From assembly GCF_932526225.1 (NCBI RefSeq), contig NC_064046.1:1240001-1304000 (forward strand): a DNA stretch of 64,000 nucleotides, in the 5' to 3' direction. The position numbers and the translations under genes are program-made. Positions 46,301-64,000 of the stretch are shown here, in pieces. Source of the DNA: Nematostella vectensis (Eukaryota > Cnidaria > Anthozoa > Actiniaria > Edwardsiidae). The number at the start of each line of letters is the position of its first letter. Within the stretch, counting starts at the first letter, position 1. The notes under the pieces are model-generated. The model searched no databases. It was not told the origin of the DNA and saw only the letters and a program-made list of their open reading frames with translations.

Positions 46301-47296
46301 ATGCAGCCAGCGATTGAAGATGATCCGAGTTCAGCTGTATCTACAACCTTTGGCGAATCAGATGACTTCACTGTGCTAGTTTCTGTTGGGGAAGAAAGTG
46401 TCCCTGTTGAGCAGGTTGGTGGATGTGGAAGGGAGTCGGACCAAGCTCAAGACGAACTTACTGTGGTGCTGTCTGTAGGAGAAGTGGACGATAGCTCCAA
46501 GGACGAACAGGAAAAAGAAATTGGGGCAGGGAAAACCGCCGGACAGGTTTCATTGCCTCCCACGCTAGAACAAGTGGCTGAAGTGCAAGACCAAGGAACT
46601 GTTTTACGTGATCCAGGACCCCTTCGTAAAGCTTTAGTCCAGGATTCTTTCACCCAAGACTCGCAAGAGCTCGTCACGCAAGATTTGGAACAGGAGTCTG
46701 TCACGCATGAACGTGACCAAGTGTTTGTCATGCAAGGTACGGAACAAGAGCCTGTCACGCAAGACTCGAACCAAGAGCCTGTCACGCAAGACTTGAACCA
46801 AGAGTCTGTCACACAAGACTCGACCCAAGAGCCTGTCACACAAGACTCGAACCAAGAGTCTGTCACACAAGACTCGACCCAAGAGCCTGTCACACAAGAC
46901 TCGACCCAAGAGCCTGTCACACAAGACTCGAACCAAGAGTCTGTCACACAAGACTCTAACCAAGAGCCTGTCGCGCAAGACTCGACCCAAGAGCCTGTCA
47001 CGCAAGACTCGACCCAAGAGCCTGTCACGCAAGACTCGACCCAAGAGCCTGTCACGCAAGACTCGACCCAAGAGCCTGTCACGCAAGACTCGACCCAAGA
47101 GCCTGTCACGCAAGACTCGACCCAAGAGCCTGTCACGCAAGACTCGACCCAAGAGCCTGTCACGCAAGACTCGACTCAAGAGTCTGTCACGCAAGACTCG
47201 ACTCAAGAGTCTGCCAACCAAAACTCTGAGCTAGAGGGTCTGACACAAGACTCATTGCCAGTTGCTCCCTCGCAATATTCGGTGCCCGAGGGCTGA
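16318..47296 (+). CDS. ANKRD27: ANKRD27/VARP: VPS9-domain ankyrin-repeat trafficking protein; 33 exons
   Basis: The model has 33 exons totalling 5160 nt (1719 aa), with phase matching at every junction. The family protein is a Rab21 guanine-nucleotide exchange factor and effector on endosomes that also binds VAMP7, Rab32/38 and the retromer subunit VPS29. Domain order matches human VARP: N-terminal region, VPS9 domain (about 227-390), zinc fingernail 1 (C451-C460), first ankyrin block, linker, zinc fingernail 2 (C729-C738), second ankyrin block. The start at 16318 is chosen because GYDEDL... aligns with the human N-terminus; an in-frame ATG at 16189 would add 43 unconserved residues. The human protein is about 1050 aa. 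The excess here is the tail of exons 31-33, joined by phase rather than by similarity. Exon coordinates are given in the block entries. Several introns contain tandem copies of the adjoining exon edge. Confidence 0.93.
17996..18165 (+). repeat. Imperfect (GAT)n microsatellite, ANKRD27 intron 2
   Basis: This is a run of GATGATGAT triplets with interspersed AAT/GAC variants. It starts about 40 bases after the exon 2 donor and ends just before the pyrimidine-rich tract of exon 3. It is intronic by the exon model. Confidence 0.9.
18991..19163. mobile_element. Fold-back MITE with TAA target duplication, ANKRD27 intron 5
   Basis: The ends AAGGTTGATTCTCGCAAGG (18994) and AAGTGAGAACCAACCTT (to 19160) are inverted copies. 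Interior words AAGCGTAAGCGC and GCGCTTGCGCTT extend the fold. The flanks are TAA on both sides, consistent with a 3-bp Harbinger-type target duplication. It has no coding capacity. Confidence 0.7.
21169..21227 (+). repeat. 15-bp minisatellite before ANKRD27 exon 10
   Basis: Four tandem copies of GATTAGTTGTACAAG-like units lie just upstream of the branch/pyrimidine region of exon 10. No exon sequence is included. Confidence 0.85.
22975..23352 (+). repeat. TGTCTGTCCATCTTACAACT minisatellite, ANKRD27 intron 14
   Basis: About 15 tandem units of 20-28 bp lie in the intron before exon 15, combining TGTC/TGTCTG slippage with a constant CCATCTTACAACT core. Several long frames can be read through it on both strands only because the unit lacks stop codons; they are not genes. 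Confidence 0.9.
23510..23685 (+). repeat. 34-bp tandem repeat carrying the exon 15 5' splice site (5 copies)
   Basis: The last exon bases and donor, CATTTAAG|GTACTGTA, recur at 34-bp intervals (23510, 23544, 23578, 23612, 23646). Each unit is the exon tail (8 nt) plus 26 nt of intron. The first copy is the real junction: phase requires the exon to end at 23517. The other four are decoy donors, the last of them altered after GTACT. Confidence 0.9.
24003..24390. mobile_element. MULE-like MITE, copy B, with 9-bp target-site duplication
   Basis: Its ends, AGACATGACGGAAAAAC and GTTTTTCTGTCATGT, are inverted, and the direct repeat CTCTTACCC flanks both sides. The interior is the reverse complement of copy A in MCAT intron 2 (shared words GCCAAAATCTGGTTATGTGC and CTTGATCATCATTG in opposite orientation). 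It lies in ANKRD27 intron 15. Confidence 0.85.
24904..25031 (+). other. ANKRD27: ANKRD27 exon 17: first zinc-fingernail motif
   Basis: The exon encodes ...EKMCHPLCSCDKCEKLLSR. Residues C451, C455, C457 and C460 in the C-H-P-L-C-x-C-x-x-C pattern match the human CHPLCFCDDC motif. In the family these small zinc-binding hooks contact VPS29, bringing VARP to retromer. The exon ends in phase 2 at 25031 (CAAG|GTAATT). Confidence 0.92.
24981..25265 (+). repeat. ~110-bp tandem triplication of the exon 17 3' end with its splice site
   Basis: The coding tail that starts GATGTGCCA and runs through GCGAGAAGCTGCTAT to the donor appears at 24981 (real), 25089 and 25200, each followed by the same intron start. 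The second copy has the donor changed to AAGGTTTTT; the third keeps CGAGGTAATT. The copies lack a 3' splice site and carry indels in the zinc-fingernail codons. Confidence 0.9.
25516..25730. mobile_element. Palindromic MITE copy 1, upstream of ANKRD27 exon 18
   Basis: The element folds back on itself almost end to end. It runs TTATGCCTAGTGCAC ... GTGCACTAGGCATAA, with paired interior words CGACATAACGACATGG / CCATGTCGTTATGTCG around a central run of A and T. A second copy lies at 25943-26153. The flanks are consistent with a TTA-type target duplication (clear in copy 2). Confidence 0.85.
25943..26153. mobile_element. Palindromic MITE copy 2, downstream of ANKRD27 exon 18
   Basis: Same family and same fold as 25516-25730. 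The ends are TGCCTAGTGCACAC and TGCACTAGGCA, flanked on both sides by TTA. It lies 26 bases after the exon 18 donor and is followed directly by the 62-nt palindrome. Confidence 0.85.
26154..26216. repeat. 62-nt near-perfect palindrome
   Basis: Arms 26154-26184 and 26186-26216 are reverse complements over 31 nt with one mismatch (26161/26209) and a single-base spacer at 26185. The core is GACTCGCGA a TCGCGAGTC. It abuts MITE copy 2. Confidence 0.95.
26280..27420 (+). repeat. ~59-bp minisatellite, about 19 copies, ANKRD27 intron 18
   Basis: The unit combines GAACAATCAGAATTATGA, AACAGAGCAGTGCGCGTAG and ATAATGAAGAGACGCGCG. Units degrade towards the right end. The long frames on the minus strand are stop-free readings of the unit and are not genes. 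No exon sequence is recognisable in the unit. Confidence 0.9.
27605..28070 (+). repeat. Tandem triplication including ANKRD27 exon 19 (two decayed pseudo-exons)
   Basis: The real exon is 27955-28070. Copies of its 5' part with the preceding intron lie about 164 bp and 319 bp upstream (GCGGTGGT at 27993, 27829 and 27674). In the middle copy the acceptor region reads CCTTAAGTCATGC, one base short; in the leftmost it reads CTCGGGTCATG, losing the AG. Both copies lose similarity after GACTACCA[CT]GGGTCCACC. They are dead exons with recognisable VVNEMDYHG- and VVNKMDYHG-type codons. Confidence 0.85.
29012..30365 (+). repeat. 58-bp tandem array carrying the exon 21 5' splice site (~23 copies)
   Basis: The real exon ends CGATGGGGATATG|GTAAGTC at 29037. 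The following 1.3 kb repeats a 58-bp unit made of about 25 nt derived from the exon end (ATCTCGCTGCCTGGTGGG...) plus about 33 nt of intron (GTAAGTCTCTCAAGGGG...). Nearly every unit retains an intact GGTAAGT donor. The unit length is 1 mod 3, so use of the next donor would shift frame. Confidence 0.95.
30550..38692 (+). repeat. 44-bp tandem array of the exon 22 end plus GT (~184 copies, 8.1 kb)
   Basis: The last 42 nt of exon 22 (AAAAACAGGAACACACCACA ... TATAACCAGCAG) plus the intron's GT form the unit, repeated from 30592 to 38692. Nearly every unit reads CAG[CT]AG|GTAAAAAC, so each carries a donor-like site; some have TTG or TAT instead. The array ends ACCAGCTG|GTAGCCGCGAG, after which unrelated intron follows. 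Stretches near 33490-34000, 35000-35510 and 36150-36660 are nearly identical, giving higher-order repeats with offsets of 1509 and 1154 bp. Long minus-strand frames rich in Cys, Phe and Leu are artefacts of the unit. Confidence 0.97.
38700..39020 (+). repeat. AAC-rich degenerate repeat
   Basis: This stretch consists of AACAACAAC runs alternating with CTACATC[AG]ATGAACACGAGGA-type words, in irregular tandem order. It directly follows the 44-bp array and precedes a SINE-like element. Confidence 0.8.
39030..39215 (+). mobile_element. tRNA-derived SINE-like element, family A, copy 1 (5' truncated)
   Basis: It contains a B-box-like GGGTTCGATTCTCGGTCGAG, then CGGCCCTGAATTTGACTTGTT and GTATGTGAGCTTAC. 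The same ordered blocks occur at 59805-60065 and 61950-62225. It is an intronic insertion in ANKRD27. Confidence 0.75.
39278..39929 (+). other. ANKRD27: ANKRD27 exons 23-24: inter-block linker
   Basis: Exons 39278-39349 and 39837-39929 (55 codons). Exon 23 encodes VSDILEEANPANND..., collinear with the human segment after the first ankyrin block. Exon 24 encodes a Ser-rich stretch (TSRSLDIPVGPTQSSLVGSA...), like the Ser-rich linker in human VARP. Both are phase 0 at each end. Confidence 0.8.
39395..39735 (+). mobile_element. SINE-like element, family B, copy 1
   Basis: It has a tRNA-like head (GAGCTCAGTGGTATGGGC ... GGGTACGAACCTAGGTC) and a body with AGGTCCCGTCTCTC, CACACTTTATT and CTACACACTGACGAGT. 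The body is shared with 60285-60620 in DHX16. It lies in ANKRD27 intron 23. Confidence 0.7.
40060..40735 (+). repeat. Tandem array carrying the exon 25 3' splice site (5 copies, 114-151 bp)
   Basis: The acceptor and exon start, TTTCCCCAG|GTGGACGTGTTCC at 40721, are preceded by copies at about 40174, 40319, 40471 and 40607, each with similar upstream sequence (GAGAGGACAAATG..., CTAAGTCTG). Copies 2 and 4 keep CCCCAG|GTGGA; copies 1 and 3 read ACCCAAGG and ACCCAGGG. Most run into TAG a few codons after the exon start. Confidence 0.88.
40721..40891 (+). other. ANKRD27: ANKRD27 exon 25: second zinc-fingernail motif
   Basis: It encodes VFLRTVADGDLAMVRYRLG, a run of Asp/Glu, then LCHPLCQCDKCSKWQK. 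C729, C733, C735 and C738 repeat the CHPLCxCxxC pattern; the human counterpart is CHPLCQCPKC after VADGDLEMVRYLL. It is the second VPS29-contact hook of the family and precedes the second ankyrin block. Confidence 0.93.
41213..43517 (+). other. ANKRD27: ANKRD27 exons 26-30: second ankyrin block
   Basis: Exons: 41213-41413, 41537-41656, 42011-42072, 42451-42547 and 43439-43517, residues about 744-929. Ankyrin cores: NADGITPLHVAAVRGYED, RRQQTALHLACQYNH, DCHGNTPLHFCCINGH, DRGNTPLHEAAR and NKMQLTPMQYAK. They are collinear with the human second block. Exon 30 (HDDVIKVLEDAKRW...) matches the helix that follows it. Confidence 0.9.
42790..43133. mobile_element. MULE-like MITE, copy C (degraded), ANKRD27 intron 29
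   Basis: It shares with copies A and B the order GGAAAAACATG...ATGACGCTT, AATTGAAATTTGAGCTTTTC, GATGATCAAGGAAAAA, GCCAAAATCT and TTTTCCGTCA. The ends are eroded and I cannot find the 9-bp duplication. Confidence 0.7.
44731..44935 (+). repeat. AGTACTCCATGTACCC minisatellite directly after the exon 32 donor
   Basis: Tandem 16- and 24-bp units start within about 7 bases of the exon 32 5' splice site (CAGCAG|GTCAATAC). Unlike the other arrays it does not carry exon sequence. Confidence 0.85.
46740..47220 (+). repeat. In-frame 27-bp coding minisatellite (~18 copies of QDSTQEPVT)
   Basis: The unit is 27 nt, so the frame is kept; most copies read [DS][ST][TN]QE[PS]VTQ. It forms residues about 1535-1695 of the ANKRD27 model. 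Each nonapeptide carries two TQ dipeptides and one S-T-Q-E acidic-directed site. Copies towards the 3' end are most homogeneous, as expected for recent expansion. Confidence 0.92.
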
Positions 47297-48750
47297 ACCA
47301 CGTAGTGCTGCCAGCGAAATATGATTCAAATCAGAACTCGCGGAAGCATGCCGCGAGAAAGATTTATGTCTGTTTTGAGTATAATATATAGAAACATTAG
47401 AAATTTGGAATTTCACAAGAAACACTGACAATTGATATCCAGAAAATTACCTAGAATACATGGGAACCTTGAAAGCTACTCAGAATACATTGGGAATTGT
47501 GCAATTTATCCAGAAGACACTGGAAATCTTGAAATTTTTACTCTTAAAATTTGTGTAGAATCACAAAAAAACTCGCAATACTGTTCACATGTGGTTGGTA
47601 GGTAGTCTAGCCCCTACACAAAATTTTCTTTCACTTGTTATCGTTACTTTAGATACTGTGAGAAAGAGGAATCAAAAGTGATAAACGCGAAGCAGGTCTT
47701 CCCGACATCCTCTGTGACAAAAACAGTTTTAGAGATCGTGTCAATGAAAACTGCTAATCCCACAACCTAAATAACTGGTTTTCTTACAACCTGAATATTA
47801 AAAACTGAATGAGTGGTTTTCTCACAGCCTGAATGAGTGCTTTTTTTACAGTCAGTGAATGACTGGTTTGCTTGCAACCTGAATGACTGAGTTTTTTATA
47901 ACTTTAATTGGTGGCGACGGCAGCGCGGCCGCGGTTACAAAGTGACAGGCGACGGCTAGGACAACGCGATCGAAAAAGATGTTTTAGCGCGTGGCGATCA
48001 ATAATAATTTAATTGCAATGGAATAATCAAAACATTATAGTCAGAGAGAGATAAAAATAAACTAAAACATTATTTCTACAGCGGCGAACGTAATTATTGG
48101 AGTTTACAGTGCAAACGTCAGCGTTATCAATTGACCGTGAAACTTGGAGTTTTCACGTCGTGGTTTTACGGAAAACGGTTGAAATGTATCAGACAGAACG
48201 CATTCCCACGTGCTGCTATGGAATTCTGAATCAAATTTCATTGTTTCCTGCCATCGGCGTCCGCGTTGCCGTTGTCGTTGCTTAAGGTCCCTAATAAAGG
48301 GGGATTGAGCAGCCTAGAATCCGGGGTAAGAACGCGTGGGACTGGGCCGGGAAAAGAGTTACAAAGTCAAAAGTGTATATGAATGTCTAGTATTATAATT
48401 ATATGTTGAAATATAAAAAATCTATGTATGACAATGTTTGTGGGTGCGTGCGTGTGTAGTAGGTAGATTTCACTGAATAAGCCTGAGTCTCGTCCCCAGT
48501 CCCCCTCGGTAATGCTGACCAATAAGACAGTTGAGGAGGGTCTGGGAACGAGAATGTCCTCTTCCTCGGGTTGCTTTCAACTCATTTAAAATGGCGGACG
48601 CTAAAGGAGCGAGCAAGTGAATAGGTGACCTCATAATAAAGTTTGCCGCGCAGTATAGGGAGGCCTGGGTATAGACTGGCTGTACGTACAAATATTTAAT
48701 TGGAATAGTATGAGTCTTAATTTTTTGTAATTATTTGTTTAAATCATATC
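47297..48750. other. Intergenic: ANKRD27 3' side, short tandem repeat, MITE-like sequence
   Basis: No exon recognised. 47750-47905 holds about five degenerate copies of a CTGAATGAGTGGTTTTCT-like unit. About 47912-48285 is bracketed by GGCGACGGCAGCGCGG and CCGCGTTGCCGTTGTCG, suggesting a MITE; its right end (GTCGTTGCTTAAGGTCCCTA) recurs at about 63735-63765. About 48488-48555 is bracketed by CTCGTCCCCAGTCC and GGGTCTGGGAACGAG, another small inverted-repeat element whose edge recurs at about 49122. Confidence 0.5.
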
Positions 48751-49083
48751 TTAGAACTTGCAATCGACATTATGTCTTTCCCAGTCCCTCAATTGACACC
48801 CACGGTCACAATACCAACAATCCAAACAACCGCTACACACCATCAAACTACCTGACCCAGTCTTCTTTCCGTCTGCCTTGCCACAGGCAGCACAAAATTT
48901 ACAGCGTATAAGTTGTTCAGAATATAGCTGAGTTAGCTTTTCTGTGGTTTCTTGTCGTGTTTCGTGCTGGATTTTTGCAAGATTGGCCTTGTGCTCATAG
49001 TTTATTTGCCCGCAGAGCCGGTCGCGGATCTTGTCGAAATCCTTCTGGAGGAACTTGATATAATCACGGACTTCACGCTGAAT
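48751..49083 (-). CDS. Terminal exon of a MYND zinc-finger protein gene
   Basis: Read on the minus strand from 49083 (acceptor TTGGCTAG|ATT) to the TAA at 48753-48751, this gives 111 codons including stop. The first half is a charged helix of coiled-coil type (DYIKFLQKDFDKIRDRLC ... QETTEKLTQLYSEQL). The end is a complete MYND pattern: CAAC, CSGC, then W-Y-C-x3-C-Q-x3-W-x2-H-x3-C (CWYCDRGCQLRDWERHNVDC). MYND fingers are protein-interaction modules in transcriptional and signalling proteins. The exon has no early ATG, so it needs an upstream exon ending in phase 0; I could not identify it with certainty. DEAF1-like proteins also end in MYND, but I see no SAND domain nearby. Confidence 0.8.
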   Translation of the reverse strand: MQREVRDYIKFLQKDFDKIRDRLCGQINYEHKANLAKIQHETRQETTEKLTQLYSEQLIRCKFCAACGKADGKKTGSGSLMVCSGCLDCWYCDRGCQLRDWERHNVDCKF

Positions 49084-49596
49084 CTAGCCAAAAAAAGGAA
49101 GAAAATGAAATGTCGAACCAACCTCGTCCCCAGGGTCTCTCGGTGGACAATACAAATTCAAAATGGCGGATGGTCGATGACACAGGACATCGGTCATAGT
49201 GGCAAATGGCAAACGTGTTTTAAAGTTGAAGTCGAATTTGTTGTTGCGCGTCCACGGCGAATCAAAAATCCTTGTTTGGAAATGGTCAATCAACCGTCTA
49301 AACCGGTTGATGTCTTTCGTGTTTTCACGTCGTGTCATTAACTATTTGACTGAACACAGCGAGGCAGTTGATTGGTCACGTGGTAAGATTGACTACGCGC
49401 TATTCCCAGACGAAATGGATGAATTATCGGCGGTGGCGCAACATCGAAATCGGATATAAACACAATAACAAAGGTGTGGCTAATAAGAGCTCTTCAAGGC
49501 CCAACCTTGAAAAGTATGTTTAAGGAGAGCAAAATCTTCCAGGTGGTTCCAGTGCCTACTTTCGAAAGAAAGACATTCGTTGTAACACCTTTACTT

Positions 49597-50039
49597 GCCT
49601 CTGTGACGATTCCCCGCGTAGCGCACCGCGACCATTGATCACGTGCCTCGGTACACGCATGCTTGATTTGAAAACTTGTGACAATCTTCTCCCTTGCGCT
49701 GTTTGCTAGATCTTCAGTAGCTCGGTGCAATTCTTTGTTCTCTTTGTACTTGGCGTCAAGGGCTTCGTCTGGTATTTTCATTGTTAACCAGTCTGTCTCA
49801 AAGTAGTCATTATTTTCTAAGGTTTCCATCTTTTGCGTGATTTCCGTCAAAGCAAACCGCACTATAAAACTGTCGATGTTGTCTTCCGTAATGATGTCAT
49901 AATCCTCAATTGTGATTTGCGTTCGCTTCGCGCAAGGTGTGACGTTATTAAGTTTGACGTTTTGCGCGCGCCCTCTACTGAAAGCTGTTTTTCTTTTACA
50001 CGCGAAAAGGTAAAGGTGAATAATTAAAAGCTTGGTCAA
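49597..50039 (-). CDS. Candidate upstream exon of the MYND gene (or an independent gene)
   Basis: An open minus-strand frame with ordinary protein composition (IEDYDIITEDNIDSFIV..., METLENNDYFETDW, DAKYKENKELHRATEDLANS) runs to a good donor, GAGGCAA|GTAAAG, at 49597/49596. Possible starts are the ATG at 50039 or the internal one beginning METLENND (about 49829). It leaves in phase 1, whereas the MYND exon needs phase 0, so either another exon lies between them or the two are unrelated. No family is recognised. Confidence 0.4.
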
Positions 50040-50381
50040 GTAATAAATCTCCCTGCTTCAGTCCCACTTTTTTACTAGTGAACATACGTTTAGATAAGAG
50101 CTTTCCTACTCCGAACCGGTTTATCGACAATGCCAGCGCGTTCATGTGACGTCGTTTGCTGATTGATTGGTCACAATGAAAGGAAGTAGTACCGCCGTCA
50201 CACTCACATACACACGACAGGCTCAGCATCTATGCGAAAAATTTCCAGTTTTTGGTGTATTGTATTCATTGTTCTGGTACGAGATCGCGACAGTTTGGGC
50301 TTTTTTATTCTATTAAATTATGACAACACATATTTTGAAAGTAATCGTCAGATAACCACAAATCTACCTGGGTCAAACCAG

Positions 50382-50731
50382 CAAAGAAGCCTCAAAGTAC
50401 AAAGACCTCTGCACTTAAGCGTAAACTGGAAGATGAAGAAGCTGCGTTTATGCGCCATGCGAAGTGGCAGCGACTCCAGACGAAAGCCGTCGTCAGAGGC
50501 ATCACCATCGCTTTCAGTGAATACGCGGAAAATACAAGAGCGAACGCAAAAGCCGAGATAGAGCAGCTGAAAGAGAAGTTATCTGCACTGCATCAAAAAG
50601 AATTACGGAGAATGCAACAAAAGACCAAGGAAGAGACCGAAAGCGAAATGAAAAAGAGACTCATTAATTTAAGTTTAAAGCGTAGTTTTAGCATAGGGAT
50701 AAAAGAAGCAACAGAAGTGAAAACAAAATAA
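50382..50731 (+). CDS. Terminal exon of a small coiled-coil protein gene
   Basis: The frame is open from an acceptor near 50357 or 50381 (AAACCAG|CAAAG) to the TAA at 50729-50731, and AATAAA overlaps and follows the stop, as at a real 3' end. The product is basic, then heptad-like: KRKLEDEEAAFMRHAKWQRL, ANAKAEIEQLKEKLSALHQK, MQQKTKEETESEMKKRL. The first exon was not found. Function is unknown. Confidence 0.5.
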
Positions 50732-51197
50732 ACATTTAAATAAAATGTGTGTCTTATTTAGTCGCCTTGTGGTGTGATATTCGCGTGTTTTGCCATTTGT
50801 TACATTGAATTACTTAGCACAAAGGGTCTCCACAAGGCGCTCGGGGTCTATCCTTCAACTTCCCCAGCCCTTACATTAGCGCGCTTATTGCTTGTTTGAA
50901 AATTACCCAGAAGTCCCTGGATAATAACCCTGGATCGAGGTTGACAAAGTACCGTCTGTCTGTGGATCTGGGGACTGGGCTCTAATAAACAGAGAAATCC
51001 CGCTATCCTTTTCGAGTTTCGATAAATCCAACATGGCGGATCAAACGTTTGTTCAGCGAGTGTAATTGTTTTGGACAATTTTTATTAGCAAAATCCAAAT
51101 ATTGGAAGAGAGAACGAAGTTGATGATTCAGTCTATTTGATTTTATTGGAGCTGAAAGATTCTATGCCCCTAGAGTAGTGTTATTTTAGGTGAAACG
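50732..51197 (+). promoter_or_regulatory. DHX16 promoter and 5' UTR region
   Basis: This 466-bp gap precedes the DHX16 ATG. It contains CCAACATGGCGGATC at about 51028, a YY1-like AANATGGCGG element of housekeeping promoters. The ATG inside it (51033) opens a 10-codon upstream frame (MADQTFVQRV) that would be in the leader only if transcription starts before it. No TATA box is visible. Confidence 0.45.
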
Positions 51198-63976
<12,779 letters not shown>

Positions 63977-64000
63977 GTGAGTATTGCCTAAACTTTCTCT

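Larger units (their letters stand above)
43943..47296 (+). other. ANKRD27: ANKRD27 exons 31-33: divergent C-terminal tail with nonapeptide repeats
   Basis: Exons 43943-44309, 44660-44729 and 45362-47296 (stop included). Junction phases fit the preceding ankyrin exons and each other, which is the reason for attaching them; I see no clear similarity to the human tail. The tail is hydrophilic and apparently disordered. Exon 31 ends in a helix-like EIEKLQKIAKAVRAFDR, and exon 33 begins with VDFDKTGFFKPLRDERSS. It then carries imperfect repeats of a QASEGT-x-MQVTREEH type (about 1310-1390) and a nonapeptide array near the end. The end of exon 33 is the only stop-terminated long frame in the region. 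It could in principle be a separate gene; splice phase argues against that. Confidence 0.7.

Noticed and set aside
46447-47221. Minus-strand frames of 195 and 238 codons opposite the nonapeptide array
   Set aside because: They are shadows of the 27-bp coding repeat. The plus strand continues a phased exon and ends in a proper stop.
49084-49338. 84-codon minus-strand frame between the MYND exon and the candidate upstream exon
   Set aside because: Part of it overlaps a dispersed CCTCGTCCCCAGGG repeat, and I find no splice pair that would take it from phase 1 to phase 0 into the MYND exon.
49199-49459. 86-codon plus-strand frame (MANGKRVLKLKSNLL...)
   Set aside because: Looks partly protein-like in its second half but overlaps the dispersed repeat and has no partner exons or known family.

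Overview
This is a nuclear window from an intron-rich animal. The gene content and the crowd of small inverted-repeat elements look most like a cnidarian (sea anemone or coral type). That assignment is inferred from gene families, gene structure and repeat style, not proven. Four genes are supported well: an intronless TRIM71/LIN-41-like ubiquitin ligase (5644-8052, +); MCAT, the mitochondrial malonyl-CoA:ACP transacylase (five exons, 15960 down to 11556, -); ANKRD27/VARP, a VPS9-ankyrin trafficking protein (33 exons, 16318-47296, +); and the 5' four-fifths of DHX16/Prp2, a spliceosomal DEAH helicase (18 exons in the window, 51198-63976 and running off the end, +). Between ANKRD27 and DHX16 lie the terminal exon of a MYND zinc-finger gene (-, 48751-49083), a possible upstream exon of it, and the terminal exon of a small coiled-coil gene (+, ~50382-50731).

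The exon models were built by hand from GT/AG sites, codon phase and family similarity. MCAT sums to 1032 nt (343 aa), ANKRD27 to 5160 nt (1719 aa), and DHX16 to 2453 nt (817 complete codons) before the window ends. Phase is continuous across every junction in the three models. MCAT and ANKRD27 are head-to-head, with 357 bp between start codons.

Layout: 1-5643 has no gene I can support, but holds two clear hairpins. 5644-8052 is the TRIM gene. 8053-11555 is intergenic and includes a terminal-inverted-repeat element at about 10148-10470. 11556-15960 is MCAT. 16318-47296 is ANKRD27, whose introns hold most of the repeats. 47297-51197 is the small-gene cluster with dispersed repeats. 51198 to the end is DHX16.

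The most unusual signal is in the introns of ANKRD27, and to a lesser degree DHX16. Tandem arrays there are built from the edge of an exon plus its own splice site. In ANKRD27 the 5' splice-site edges of exons 15, 17, 21 and 22 and the 3' splice-site edge of exon 25 have each been copied in tandem, and exon 19 has been copied almost whole. In DHX16 the same has happened at exons 4 and 17. The extreme case is exon 22: its last 42 nt plus the intron's first two bases (GT) form a 44-bp unit repeated about 184 times over 8.1 kb, so the real 5' splice site sits first in a row of near-identical copies. Exon 18 of ANKRD27 also lies between two palindromic MITE copies, followed by a near-perfect 62-nt palindrome. 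These recurrent exon-edge amplifications are the best candidate for something undescribed in this window.
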